A DNA stretch of 64,000 nt from Nitrobacter winogradskyi Nb-255 (GCF_000012725.1 NC_007406.1:2074001-2138000); one strand, 5' to 3'. Counted from the stretch's first letter, positions 40,362 through 49,743 are shown. Program-made: numbers and translations. The notes: generated from the letters alone by a model not told the origin.

Positions 40362-42569
40362 GTGACATTGCCTGCCCGCGCATCAAAGCTACGAACGGCG
40401 GCTTTAGGGGCGAGCCTGGTGGCGGCCGCGCTATGGGCCGGAAGCGCCCAGGCGGAAAAAACCGCCAAAGTTCCCGCGCCTAAGTCCCGCCCCTCCGGCA
40501 ACGCCGTTCCCAAGCCCGCTCCCGGCCATGGCAAAACCGCCGCGCCTCGCAAGGACAAAGCCACCGCGGCTCCGATCATCCAGCCCGCCACCCGCAGACA
40601 CGCCACCCTTCCCGCGCCATCGGCTCGCATGCCCGTTCCGAAAGCGGCTATGGCTGCGACATCATCAACCCCGCGCGCCGATCTCGCCGCGCTCGACACG
40701 ATCATTGACCTGACCCGCAGGCAGCGATCGTCCGAGGCGACGCAGGTCCAGGCCGGCATGACGGATCCTGTGGCGCGCAAGCTCGCCGAGTGGCTTATCC
40801 TGCGCAGCAACGACAACGGCGCGCCGACCGAGCGCTATCGCGCCTTCATCGACGCCAATCCGAGTTGGCCCTCACAGTCATTCCTGCGCCGTCGCGCGGA
40901 AGCTGCGCTGTGGGACGACCATCGCGACGCCGCCGCGGTGCTGGCCTGGTTCGAAAACGAGCGGCCGCAATCGGCCAAGGGACGGTTCGCTCTGGCAAGC
41001 GCGCTGCTCGCGCGCGGAGACCGCGCCCGCGCCGAACAGTTGGTCCGAGAGGCCTGGCGGACCGATACGATGTCGGCGGCGGTCGAGAGGAAAGCGCTGG
41101 AGATGTTCGGGGCGCTGATCACGCCGAGCGACCACAAAGCGCGCATGGATTACATGCTTTACGGCGAGGACCGTGATGCCGGAATGCGCGCGGCCCAGCG
41201 GCTGGGAAGATCGCACGAGGCCCTTGCCAAGGCGCGGATCGCAGCCGACCGCAGATCGTCCAGCCTGCGCGCGCTGCTCGAAAGAGTGCCGAGCGAGCTT
41301 CACCGCGATCCCGGCTATATGCTGGCCTACATCCAGCTCCTGCGTCGCGAAGAGAAGTTCGCGGAAGCCGCGCGGCTGATGCAGAGCGCGCCCCGCGATC
41401 CCAACCGGCTTTATAATGTCGATCAATGGTGGATCGAGCGGCGGCTGCTCGCGCGCAAGATGATCGACGTCGGACAATACCGCACCGCCTATCTCATCGC
41501 CCGCGACGCGGCACTCCCCGCGCGCGATATCTACAAGACCGAACAGGAGTTCACCGCCGGCTGGATCGCTCTTCGCTTTTTGAACGATCCCAACACGGCC
41601 GCCCGGCATTTTGCACGCATCGGAGTCGGCAGCGTCAATCCGACGGCGCTCGCGCGGGCTGGCTACTGGCAGGGCCGCGCGGCCGAAGCGGCAGGCCGGA
41701 CCCAGGAGGCTCGTCGCGCCTATGCCGCCGCCGCGGAGCAGTCCACCAGCTACTATGGCCAGCTCGCACGCGCCAAGCTCGGGCTGCCGCAAATCGAACT
41801 GCGCAACGTTCCAGGCAGCCGGTCACGCGGAATCGAGCGGCTCGAGATCGTACGCGCCACACAGCTACTCTACGCTCTCGGCAAAGGCGACATCGCGATT
41901 CCGATCCTTGCCGATATGGGCGCGAACGGCGACCCCGACGCCGTGTTGGGGCTTGGCGAACTCGCCGCACGTCATGGCGACGCGAGGGGAATGCTGCTCG
42001 CCGGCAAGGCCGCGTTGAACCGCGGACTGCCATTCGACTTCTATGCCTATCCGGTCAGCGGCATTCCGCCATTCAGATCAATCGGACCTGATGTGGAACG
42101 CAGCATCATTTACGCGATCGCCCGACAGGAAAGCGCGTTCAATCCGTCGGTGGTGTCGCCGGCCAACGCCTACGGGCTGATGCAGGTGACGCCGGATGCC
42201 GGACGATACGTCTGCAAGAAATACGGCGCCAGTTTCGACCTTCGCCGCCTGAAGACCGAGCCCGCCTATAACGCCGCCCTCGGCGCGGCGGAACTCGGCG
42301 GACTGCTCGACGACTATCGCGGCTCCTATATCCTGACCTTCGCCGCCTACAATGCCGGGCGCGGCAGCGTCAGGAAATGGATCGCGCGTTACGGTGACCC
42401 GCGAGATCCGGGAGTCGATGCGGTGGATTGGGTCGAACTGATCCCGTTCTCGGAAACCCGCAACTACGTGCAGCGCATCATGGAGAACCTGCAGGTCTAC
42501 CGCGCCCGCTTCGGCGGCGGCTCGAAGCTGCAGATCGAGGCCGACCTGCATCGAGGCGCGATCCAGTAA
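40362..42569 (+). CDS. Soluble lytic murein transglycosylase (Slt family)
   Basis: 735 residues. An N-terminal signal peptide (LRTAALGASLVAAALWAGSAQA) is followed by an Ala/Pro/Lys-rich linker, a long alpha-superhelical region with TPR-like repeats, and the C-terminal SLT domain. The last contains the catalytic Glu in YAIARQESAFNPSVVSPANA, followed by YGLMQVTPDAG and FAAYNAGRGSVRKWI. It cleaves peptidoglycan with formation of 1,6-anhydromuramic acid in the periplasm. Start is GTG 40362. Confidence 0.93.
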   Translation: MTLPARASKLRTAALGASLVAAALWAGSAQAEKTAKVPAPKSRPSGNAVPKPAPGHGKTAAPRKDKATAAPIIQPATRRHATLPAPSARMPVPKAAMAATSSTPRADLAALDTIIDLTRRQRSSEATQVQAGMTDPVARKLAEWLILRSNDNGAPTERYRAFIDANPSWPSQSFLRRRAEAALWDDHRDAAAVLAWFENERPQSAKGRFALASALLARGDRARAEQLVREAWRTDTMSAAVERKALEMFGALITPSDHKARMDYMLYGEDRDAGMRAAQRLGRSHEALAKARIAADRRSSSLRALLERVPSELHRDPGYMLAYIQLLRREEKFAEAARLMQSAPRDPNRLYNVDQWWIERRLLARKMIDVGQYRTAYLIARDAALPARDIYKTEQEFTAGWIALRFLNDPNTAARHFARIGVGSVNPTALARAGYWQGRAAEAAGRTQEARRAYAAAAEQSTSYYGQLARAKLGLPQIELRNVPGSRSRGIERLEIVRATQLLYALGKGDIAIPILADMGANGDPDAVLGLGELAARHGDARGMLLAGKAALNRGLPFDFYAYPVSGIPPFRSIGPDVERSIIYAIARQESAFNPSVVSPANAYGLMQVTPDAGRYVCKKYGASFDLRRLKTEPAYNAALGAAELGGLLDDYRGSYILTFAAYNAGRGSVRKWIARYGDPRDPGVDAVDWVELIPFSETRNYVQRIMENLQVYRARFGGGSKLQIEADLHRGAIQ

Positions 42570-42624
42570 CGTGGGAAGCGGCGGATAACGCCTCGCGCGG
42601 TCCGCACCTCAAAGCATGTTGGCT

Positions 42625-42816
42625 TCTGTTGCGTCAGAAGCGAAGCTTGAGATTCTTGTGCTGACGCGTTCTCTTCACGCGAACAGGTTCATCCATTCCG
42701 CTCGAAAGCGATAGAGCATTTTCCGGCGAAGTGGATACCGGTTCGCCGCAAGAAAACGCGACCAGACAACCATTTCCAGAGCATGGTCCGATTCAACTTG
42801 ATCGGATCATGCTATA
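42625..42816. repeat. Two partial dispersed repeats side by side
   Basis: A reverse copy (GCGTCAGAAGCGAAGC, TGACGCGTTCTCTTCACGCG, CTCGAAAGCGATAG) runs directly into a forward copy (AGCATTTTCCGGCGAAGTGG, GGTTCGCCGCAAGAAAACGC). It ends in a 15-nt-arm palindrome at about 42782-42816 (GCATGGTCCGATTCAAC... GATCGGATCATGC). It lies between the transglycosylase and IS copy 1. Confidence 0.65.
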
Positions 42817-42943
42817 GTGGAGGAAACGGTCCTGGTTATTCTTTCCGCTTGTCCGGCCTGTCCGCCGTCAGGGCTCTTGAGACAGTTTAGGGGTTTTCGG
42901 GAAGGGAGGATTTCTGGATCATCGCAGCCAATTTGGAGCGCAG

Positions 42944-43318
42944 ATGAGACAGAAATCCGGGCCGGAGAAAGCACCGGCAGAGCAGGTCGTGAAGGACATC
43001 CGCCGGGCAACGCGCCGGCAGTTCTCGGCTGAAGAGAAGATCCGCATCGTGCTGGAAGGCGTGCGCGGCGAGGAGAGCATCGCCGAGCTGTGTCGGCGCG
43101 AGGGGATCGCCTCGTCGATGTATTACGGCTGGTCGAAGGAGTTCCTCGACGCCGGCAAGCGCCGTCTCGCTGGTGACACGGCCCGCGCCGCGACGTCGGA
43201 CGAGGTGAAAGAGCTGCGCCGTGAGGCGCAGGCCCTGAAGGAGGCCGTGGCCGATCTCACCCTGGAAAACCGCCTGCTGAAAAAAAGCATGCTCGCGGAT
43301 GGGGAGGACGACACATGA
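42944..43318 (+). CDS. IS3-like transposase OrfA (copy 1)
   Basis: 124 residues. Helix-turn-helix of the IS3/IS911 type (FSAEEKIRIVLEGVRGEESI, AELCRREGIASSMYYGWSKE) followed by a C-terminal leucine-zipper-like coiled coil (VKELRREAQALKEAVADLTL, ENRLLKKSML). Binds the element ends. It overlaps orfB by ATGA rather than by a programmed frameshift, so OrfB is probably made by re-initiation. Confidence 0.92.
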   Translation: MRQKSGPEKAPAEQVVKDIRRATRRQFSAEEKIRIVLEGVRGEESIAELCRREGIASSMYYGWSKEFLDAGKRRLAGDTARAATSDEVKELRREAQALKEAVADLTLENRLLKKSMLADGEDDT

Positions 43319-44295
43319 GGTATCCTGCATCCGAAAAGGCCGAGATCATTCGCCTGGTCGAGGCCTCGCATCTGCCGGCACGGCGAACCCTGGACAAGCT
43401 CGGCATCCCGCGCGCCACGTTCTATCGCTGGTACGATCGCTATCTCACCGGTGGGATCGAGGCTCTGGCCGATCATCGCTCGCGGCCGGATCGTGTCTGG
43501 AACCGGATTCCTGACCCAATCCGGGCCGAGATCGTCGAGCTGGCGCTGCGCGAAACGGAGCTGAGCCCGCGCGAGCTGGCGGTGCGCTTCACCGACGAGA
43601 AGCGCTACTTTGTCTCGGAGGCGTCGGTATATCGGCTGCTGAAGGCTCATGATCTCATCACCAGCCCAGCCTATATCGTCATCAAGGCGGCGTCTGAGTT
43701 CAAGGACAAGACGACAGCGCCCAACCAGCTCTGGCAAACCGACTTCACCTACCTGAAGATCACGGGTTGGGGCTGGTATTATCTCTCGACCGTGCTCGAC
43801 GACTTCTCCCGCTTCATCGTCGCCTGGAAGCTCTGCGCCACGATGCGGGCGGATGACGTCACCGCCACGCTCGATCTGGCTCTGGCGGCATCGGGGCTCG
43901 ACCAGATCACGGTCGCGCATCGGCCGAGGCTGTTGAGCGACAACGGCGCCTCATACATCTCGGCCGAACTCGCTACCTGGCTCGACGGCAAGGGCATGAA
44001 ACACGTTCGCGGCGCGCCGTATCATCCCCAGACGCAGGGCAAGATCGAGCGCTGGCATCAGACCCTGAAGAACCGCATCCTGCTGGAAAACTACTATCTG
44101 CCCGGCGACCTTGAACGGCAGGTCGCGGCCTTCGTCGAGCACTACAATCACGGCCGCTATCACGAGAGCATCGATAATCTCACGCCCGCTGACGTCTACT
44201 TCGGCCGCGGGCAGACCATCCTCACCGAACGCGAAAGGATCAAACGCCAGACCATCCACCAAAGACGCTTGCAGCATCACCTGCAGGCCGCCTAA
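43315..44295 (+). CDS. IS3-like transposase OrfB, DDE integrase core (copy 1)
   Basis: 326 residues. N-terminal HTH (RRTLDKLGIPRATFYRWYDR), then the rve integrase core with the DDE triad: Asp in WQTDFTYLKI, Asp in LLSDNGASYIS and Glu in GKIERWHQTLKN, the last two separated by the family spacing of about 35. Intact and probably active. Confidence 0.93.
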   Translation: MRYPASEKAEIIRLVEASHLPARRTLDKLGIPRATFYRWYDRYLTGGIEALADHRSRPDRVWNRIPDPIRAEIVELALRETELSPRELAVRFTDEKRYFVSEASVYRLLKAHDLITSPAYIVIKAASEFKDKTTAPNQLWQTDFTYLKITGWGWYYLSTVLDDFSRFIVAWKLCATMRADDVTATLDLALAASGLDQITVAHRPRLLSDNGASYISAELATWLDGKGMKHVRGAPYHPQTQGKIERWHQTLKNRILLENYYLPGDLERQVAAFVEHYNHGRYHESIDNLTPADVYFGRGQTILTERERIKRQTIHQRRLQHHLQAA

Positions 44296-44645
44296 CCTCA
44301 AACCCAGATGAGCCAGAACCTCCGTTCCCGTGACCCCGGAACAGTCTCAATTCATCTGACGACGGACAGTCCGGCCAAGCTTAAACTTCGTTCTGGGATC
44401 AAGCTTGAAGCAACGCCGTAGAGTAGAAGACGCGTGGAGTAGAAAACGGGATCTGCGCGCAGCCACGTTCAATCGATCCGCGTTATCTTTCCATAGCTTT
44501 TCGGCCGAATGATCCCTGAACTTGACCCAAGGATGAAATTGCGGGTTCGCTTAATCCGAAAGAGATCGACGGAACGTCTCTCTTCTTCTACGAAAGAAAC
44601 AAGTCCCCGCCTGCCCTGCACGGCGCCAAACGCGGCGCCTACGCG

Positions 44646-44752
44646 CTAGAGTCTTTCACCGCTTCATGGAAATGGTGTAAAGATTCTATCATTATGTTTT
44701 GACGCGTTTTCTTTACGCGAACCGGATTCCACTTCGCTCGAAAACGCTATAA
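44646..44752. repeat. Dispersed repeat, reverse orientation (last copy in window)
   Basis: GAGTCTTTCACCGCTTCATG stem-loop remnant (compare 18691), then GTTTTGACGCGTTTTCTTTA, CGCGAACCGGATTCCACTTC and GCTCGAAAACGCTATAAG. The rest of 44377-44831 shows no gene. No further copy is seen downstream of here. Confidence 0.75.
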
Positions 44753-44831
44753 GCGCAGACGTCGCTCACCGCCATCTGTGCCTCCGGCAGGAAACCGCCG
44801 GAGGCACCAGAGTGACGTCAGACGATGTGCC

Positions 44832-46400
44832 TTACCAGGTGCGCTGAGCGCGGAACATGACGGACCACATATCCTGATCCTTCACCGTATAATTGCCTTC
44901 CGGCTTGCCGACAGCCCAGTTGTTAGGAACATTCGCGACGCCGGCGAACTTCTGGTCCAACATGCTGTAAGCCGCTTCCGTCGTGAACGTCAGGTTCTTG
45001 ACCGGCGTCCAGCGAACGTTCGCACCGACCTGCGCGATGTTGTAATCCGGGTTGCAGGTGGTGAGCCCCCCGAGAAGGGCAAAGGGAATTGATACGCCGC
45101 ACATATAGGCCTTGGCCCCGTCGGTATACCTGATCGATGCGTAGGCGCCGAATATCGAGCTGCTCCAGTGCGGACTCCAGTTATGGACATAGCCGCCGCG
45201 CATGCCCCAGGTCGTGACCAGTTGAAGATCGCCGTTGGGCGCATACACGGAATCGGGCGCAAAGCCGAAGCCGATGCTGTCCGTGCCGGAATAGATCGTG
45301 CTGCCACCCGCCTGAGCGGTCATGTCCTGGATGTTGTAGCGGGTCGCGCCGTGGGTATAGACGCCCGAGATGTTGATCACGTCACCCGGACCCGTCGGAA
45401 GGTTCCTGATCGTCAGAGCGAGCTGACCGGCCCAACCCCACTTGTTTGCGGGACCGCCGGTGGTTTCAACGCCCCCGTAGTAGGCGGGGTTGTTATGATG
45501 CGCCGCGACTGACGCCTGGACCAGGCCCCAGGCCTGATCGACGCGGACTTGGCCGACGAAATCCGGCATGGTGGTTCCGCCATAGGCGCTGAGGCCGTAG
45601 CCGAGCATGACCGGGGGGAGGAAGACAGGACCGAAGAACGGCGGGACGCCAGTCCATATGGGTGTTCTGCCCGGCGACGCGACCCCGAGATTGAAAATGC
45701 CGGCCTGATAATACGCGCTCGGATCCTGCGCGCTGATCGCGGCTGATACGCCGTTGCCGAATTCCGCGGTGTAGGTGAGCTGGTTCACGCCGGAGAACGC
45801 GCCGCCGCCGCCCACAAGCGCGTCGGAGATGTTCATGCCGGGGTAGTTCCCCCAGGGAGCGGTGAACTGAGAAACCGCTTTACCGACCGTGAAGCCGGCG
45901 AACTGGATGAAGGAGAAGTACACGCCAAGCTGGCCGCCGACGACGGCGCCATTGCCGCTCGCCCCGGCCGGAGACGCGTCATACGCCGTTCCGCCGACGC
46001 GCACGCCGCCGTAGCCGCCCGAAGTCCAGGTGAAGCCTCCATCGAAGTAGGTGCGAACCACGCCGTAATCCGTCGCGGTCCGGGTGTCGATGGTCAGATC
46101 CGCGCGCGAGCGCCAGGTGAAAGCGTTGGAATAACGGTTCTGCGCACCGGCCTGGGTGGCGGTGTTGCCGAAGAAGAGCGGAGCGTTCGTGTTGACGCCA
46201 AAGTCGACGCGCGCATAGCCGCCAAGCTTGATGCAGGTGTCGGTGCCCGGAATATAATAGAAGCCTGCGCCATACATGGAGCAAACCCTCACGTACTCGA
46301 CCGCCTTTGCCTTCAACGGAAGATCAGCAGCCTGCGCCCCACTTATGACGACCAACCCCGCCGCCGAGCCGAGGAAAAGGCCCTTCATCAAATTATTCAT
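44832..46400 (-). CDS. Outer-membrane porin (alphaproteobacterial porin family)
   Basis: 522 residues. Signal peptide MNNLMKGLFLGSAAGLVVIS with GAQA-AD cleavage, then the family N-terminus CSMYGAGFYYIPGTDTCIKL (two cysteines) and GGYARVDFGVN. Gly/Asn/aromatic-rich amphipathic strands continue to the C-terminal FRAQRTW, whose final Trp is typical for Bam-dependent assembly. The ATG at 46400 has GGAGGT 7 nt upstream. It lies inside the IS-flanked segment. General diffusion of small solutes is inferred from the family. Confidence 0.92.
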   Translation of the reverse strand: MNNLMKGLFLGSAAGLVVISGAQAADLPLKAKAVEYVRVCSMYGAGFYYIPGTDTCIKLGGYARVDFGVNTNAPLFFGNTATQAGAQNRYSNAFTWRSRADLTIDTRTATDYGVVRTYFDGGFTWTSGGYGGVRVGGTAYDASPAGASGNGAVVGGQLGVYFSFIQFAGFTVGKAVSQFTAPWGNYPGMNISDALVGGGGAFSGVNQLTYTAEFGNGVSAAISAQDPSAYYQAGIFNLGVASPGRTPIWTGVPPFFGPVFLPPVMLGYGLSAYGGTTMPDFVGQVRVDQAWGLVQASVAAHHNNPAYYGGVETTGGPANKWGWAGQLALTIRNLPTGPGDVINISGVYTHGATRYNIQDMTAQAGGSTIYSGTDSIGFGFAPDSVYAPNGDLQLVTTWGMRGGYVHNWSPHWSSSIFGAYASIRYTDGAKAYMCGVSIPFALLGGLTTCNPDYNIAQVGANVRWTPVKNLTFTTEAAYSMLDQKFAGVANVPNNWAVGKPEGNYTVKDQDMWSVMFRAQRTW

Positions 46401-47034
46401 CGTCAAACCTCCAAGTTGCTCTGTCAGAGCGGGTTCGGATCCGCTGAGCGCAACACTCGAAGAAACGTTCCCTCGGTCCCGGACCAACCGCCAGCGTGCT
46501 TTCTTTAAAACCCCCGCTCAATGGAAGCGGATGCGAACGGGCGAGCTTTCTAAAACGGAACGACTTTGGGATGCCCCCCTCCGTCGCACGGTCAGAATTA
46601 CCGAACCGACTTGCACACGCAATGAAGGAAGCTGCCGAGAAGCTGCCAAATGGAATACGTCTAACGATTTTCGCTGCATGTTGCACAAATGGCACGCGCA
46701 AATGGTCGCAGCAGAGCAAATTCTCCTACTACGCGCGCATCAAACGCCCCCGAGCGGTCCCGAAGGGTAGAACCATGGGCGAGCGGTCCGTCTCCGCTCT
46801 TCAAACACGCGCGAATCATCACGCCTGAAGCAGCCGTCGGATTCAGATACCGAAGAGCCGGCGCTGCAATGCGGAAGATCTATTCCGCAGCGCCTGCGAA
46901 GGCGGAATGGGCCGAGCTTGCCGCTATCGGCATCACCGATCCGGGTCACAGACCCCCGGATTCCATATGCGACCCCTTATTTAGAGATCCGGCGCTTGCG
47001 GCTGGCGACCGTGTCAGGCATATCGGTCATCAAC
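46401..47034. other. Porin upstream region, no supported gene
   Basis: 634 nt between the porin start and tRNA-Ser. The first part must carry the porin promoter (minus strand). Short open frames exist, but their composition and lack of start signals do not support coding. No dispersed repeat copy found. Confidence 0.4.
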
Positions 47035-47128
47035 GGAGCTGTGGCCGAGTGGCTGAAGGCGGCGGTTTGCTAAACCGTTATAGGGTTGTAAAGCCCTATC
47101 GAGGGTTCGAATCCCTCCGGCTCCGCCA
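47035..47128 (+). tRNA. tRNA-Ser (anticodon GCT)
   Basis: 94 nt with encoded CCA. Acceptor GGAGCTG/CGGCTCC, loop TTGCTAA with anticodon GCT, a long variable arm (TATAGGG...CCCTATC) and T arm GGGTTCGAATCCC. Normally the only tRNA that reads AGC/AGU, so its position between two direct IS copies is notable. Confidence 0.96.
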
Positions 47129-47505
47129 GTCAAATTATTGGAATCATTCTCCGTTTCCACTTTCGAAGCCGGAACGGCGCGGAATTGCGGGTTTTCGGGC
47201 CAAAGCTGTTGACTGCGCTATCGGGCCGGAACGCCAGTTTCGTTCTCTCCTGGCCAATATTCTCCAAACCTCCTGACTGCGTGGATTTTGGTACGGAGTT
47301 GCAAGTTGCTGTAAATACCGCATTATTTTCCTCGTCCGATCCGTACTTTTGTTAAGCACAGCGGCGGGAGAAGGAATTACAGATCGAACTTTCCCGCCGC
47401 CGTTACGTATCCTGAGCAACCTCTCCCAGCATGAATTCGTCCTGAGCCCACCGATCTTGGCTTCTGACCATTGCTCGGAGTGAAGCACGTCACGTTCGAC
47501 TTCCT
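47129..47505. other. CRISPR trailer-side region
   Basis: 377 nt between tRNA-Ser and the leader-distal end of the array. No gene supported. No repeat remnants of the array beyond 47506. Confidence 0.4.
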
Positions 47506-48660
47506 GTTTCGACCCACGCCCCCGCGAAGGGGGCGACTTGTCAGCCTCACGTAAGGCCCGCCCGACGGCGTGTTTCGACCCACGCCCCCGCGAAGGGGGC
47601 GACGCAGGGCATCGTGTGGAGTGGCCAGCTTGTGCTGGTTTCGACCCACGCCCCCGCGAAGGGGGCGACTCTTTGGCGTGTCCCTTTAGTCGCCATGATT
47701 GAGTTTCGACCCACGCCCCCGCGAAGGGGGCGACGGGTTGATGCTTTTTGCGATCTCGTCAAGAAGTGGTTTCGACCCACGCCCCCGCGAAGGGGGCGAC
47801 AACCGGGATGGTGCGGGTATCTGACACTGGAATTGTTTCGACCCACGCCCCCGCGAAGGGGGCGACCGCCGATCGGGATGGGTGGCGTCCCGTATTTGTA
47901 GTTTCGACCCACGCCCCCGCGAAGGGGGCGACCCAGCGCCCCACACAAATGAAGGCATCATGTCGGGTTTCGACCCACGCCCCCGCGAAGGGGGCGACTT
48001 AGTGGGCTGCGGAAACGGTATGCGCCATACCTGTTTCGACCCACGCCCCCGCGAAGGGGGCGACGATGACCCGCGCGATCAGCGCGGCCATGGTGATGTT
48101 TCGACCCACGCCCCCGCGAAGGGGGCGACAATACGATCGCGACCGCATGAAGCTAGCCGATGTGTTTCGACCCACGCCCCCGCGAAGGGGGCGACGCCTT
48201 GATCTTGTCGCGAGTGTCTTGATTGTGCCGGTTTCGACCCACGCCCCCGCGAAGGGGGCGACCAGACTCGCTGGCACGAGTCGGACCTCGCCGGATGGGT
48301 TTCGACCCACGCCCCCGCGAAGGGGGCGACACCTATCTGGCGTATGATTTCTATCATTATAATTGTTTCGACCCACGCCCCCGCGAAGGGGGCGACCATA
48401 TCTGCAACCGAAGGCGCGCACCCGTAGCTGTTTCGACCCACGCCCCCGCGAAGGGGGCGACTCCGAATGCGTCGCTACCAAACAGCAACTGGATGTTTCG
48501 ACCCACGCCCCCGCGAAGGGGGCGACTGCCGAGTCTGGCTCTACGTTGCCCCAATGACAGGTTTCGACCCACGCCCCCGCGAAGGGGGCGACCCAACTCG
48601 ACGCCCAAAAGCACACGGCGGAAACGGCGTTTCGACCCACGCCCCCGCGAAGGGGGCGAC
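47506..48660 (-). CRISPR. Type I-C CRISPR array, 18 repeats and 17 spacers
   Basis: Eighteen 32-bp repeats start at 47506, 47572, 47638, 47703, 47769, 47835, 47901, 47967, 48033, 48098, 48164, 48231, 48299, 48365, 48430, 48495, 48561 and 48629; spacers are 33-36 nt. All repeats appear identical. Read on the minus strand the repeat begins GTCGCCCCC, folds as CGCCCCC / GGGGGCG around UUCGC, and ends GTGGGTCGAAAC. This is the I-C form, although the usual handle is ATTGAAAC. Transcription is therefore on the minus strand, like the cas genes, with the leader beyond 48660, so the spacer at 48593-48628 is the newest. No degenerate terminal repeat is seen. Spacer targets are unknown. Confidence 0.98.
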
Positions 48661-48870
48661 TTACCCTCAATAACCGATTGGTTCCCCAGGCGGAATGGAA
48701 GGCCGTGCGCGAGGGATAGAAAAAACGCGTCGGCCATGCGCTCGCGCGCGGCTGCCGCAGAAAGATTTCTTCACGATTTCAAAGAACAAGGCTCAGTGCG
48801 AACCTCCCGGGCTTTGCCGGCACGCTCCAGGTTCGCGCCGGCGGCGGCCGCACCCGCCGGCCTAGTCTAG
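48661..48870 (-). promoter_or_regulatory. CRISPR leader remnant
   Basis: 210 nt between the leader-proximal repeat and the IS5-type element. By position and orientation it holds the array promoter and the Cas1-Cas2 integration signal. It includes A/T-rich stretches around 48717-48725 and 48763-48790. The IS element has cut whatever leader sequence lay further upstream away from the array by about 850 bp. Confidence 0.55.
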
Positions 48871-49720
48871 GCCGGATCGACATTCACGGCAGCCAGATCA
48901 GGGCTGCGGCCAGGTGAACGAAGCCCGTGAAGTGAACGGTGCGCCTGTCGTAGCGTGTGGCGAAACGGCGGAAGTGCTTGAGACGGTTGAAGCAGCGCTC
49001 GATGCGGTTGCGGTGCTTGTAGAGACCGGCGTCATGCGGGATGATGATTTTGCGCGTCCTGTTTGAGGGGATCACCGCTTCGGCGCCCATGCCGGCGATG
49101 AGTGCACGCAAGGCGTTGCTGTCATAAGCCTTGTCGGCCATCACGGCGTCCCCGGCCTGGGCTTCGAGCAGCGCGGGGGCTTGTGTGATGTCTCCGACCT
49201 GCCCGGCGGTGACGATGAAACGCAAGGGTCGGCCCAGCGCATCGGCGAGCATGTGGACCTTGGTGGTCAGTCCACCTCGGGAACGCCCCAGCGCCTGATC
49301 CTTGGCCCCCCTTTTCCGGTAGCCGCCTGCTGATGGGCTCGAACGATGGTTGAGTCGAGCATCAGATACTGGTTGTCGCGATCGGCTGTCAGGGTGGAGA
49401 ACACCCGTTCCCACACACCGGCATGGCACCACCTGCTGAACCGCCGATGCACCGTCTTCCAGCGACCATAGCGCTCCGGCAGGTCACACCCGTGCGCGCC
49501 GGATCGCAGCACCCACAGGCAGCCGTTCACAAACAACCGATTATCCGATCCCGTCCGTCCCGGATCAGAGGCCTTGCCTGGCAGCAACGGTGCAATCTTC
49601 GCCCACTGATGATCGCTCAGCTCATACCGCTTGATCCCCATCGTGCAGCTCCGTGTCAGAATCACGGAACCCTATGAATCAGCGATCAGACCGCCTGGGA
49701 ATCCTGAATGTCGATCCGAC
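48871..49720 (-). mobile_element. IS5-family (IS427-type) insertion sequence
   Basis: 850 bp. Terminal inverted repeats GCCGGATCGACATTCA (48871) and GTCGGATCGACATTCA (minus strand from 49720) differ at one base. CTAG flanks both ends (48867-48870 and 49721-49724), the likely target duplication. It sits between the CRISPR leader and cas2, whose stop codon is 23 bp away. Confidence 0.88.
48884..49641 (-). CDS. IS427-type transposase, two frames joined by -1 frameshift
   Basis: Frame 1 starts MGIKRYELSDHQWAKIAPLL (ATG 49641) and ends at 49267; it carries the DUF4096-type N-domain and LMLDSTIVRAHQQAA (first catalytic Asp). Frame 2 continues to 48884 with GGLTTKVHMLADALGRPL, VMADKAYDSNALR (second Asp) and HRNRIERCFNRLKHFRR (the Glu). 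The switch lies in A-AAA-GGG-GGG (near 49310), a classical -1 slippery site used by this IS group. Both halves look intact. Confidence 0.85.
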
Positions 49721-49743
49721 CTAGGCGTAGAGTAGCGCGCAAT

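Larger units (their letters stand above)
42859..44368 (+). mobile_element. IS3-like insertion sequence, copy 1
   Basis: 1510 bp. Left end TGTCCGCCGTCAGGGCTCTT, right end reverse-complement TGTCCGTCGTCAGATGAATT; both arms continue with GAGAC, so the terminal inverted repeats are imperfect. It is flanked by an 8-bp direct repeat GTCCGGCC at 42851-42858 and 44369-44376, which marks a simple insertion. Two frames encode the transposase. As far as I can compare, it is identical to copy 2 at 59307-60816. An 8-bp duplication is longer than the 3-5 bp usual for IS3 elements. Confidence 0.9.

Noticed and set aside
43123-43920. 265-codon antisense frame inside the IS3-like element (repeated at 59571-60368)
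   Set aside because: Opposite strand of the orfA/orfB transposase genes; repeated only because the IS is repeated.
46496-46828. 110-codon open frame upstream of the porin
   Set aside because: No domain, no Shine-Dalgarno, irregular composition; overlaps other open frames of similar length.
47035-47128. tRNA-Ser as the attachment site of the recombinase element
   Set aside because: I found no direct repeat of the tRNA 3' end near the recombinase, and large serine recombinases seldom use tRNA genes.
47547-48870. Many overlapping open frames across the CRISPR array, up to 223 codons on both strands
   Set aside because: The translated peptides are periodic ([18 protein letters not shown] and PPSRGRGSK recurring every 22 residues). 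They come from translating identical repeats and are not proteins.
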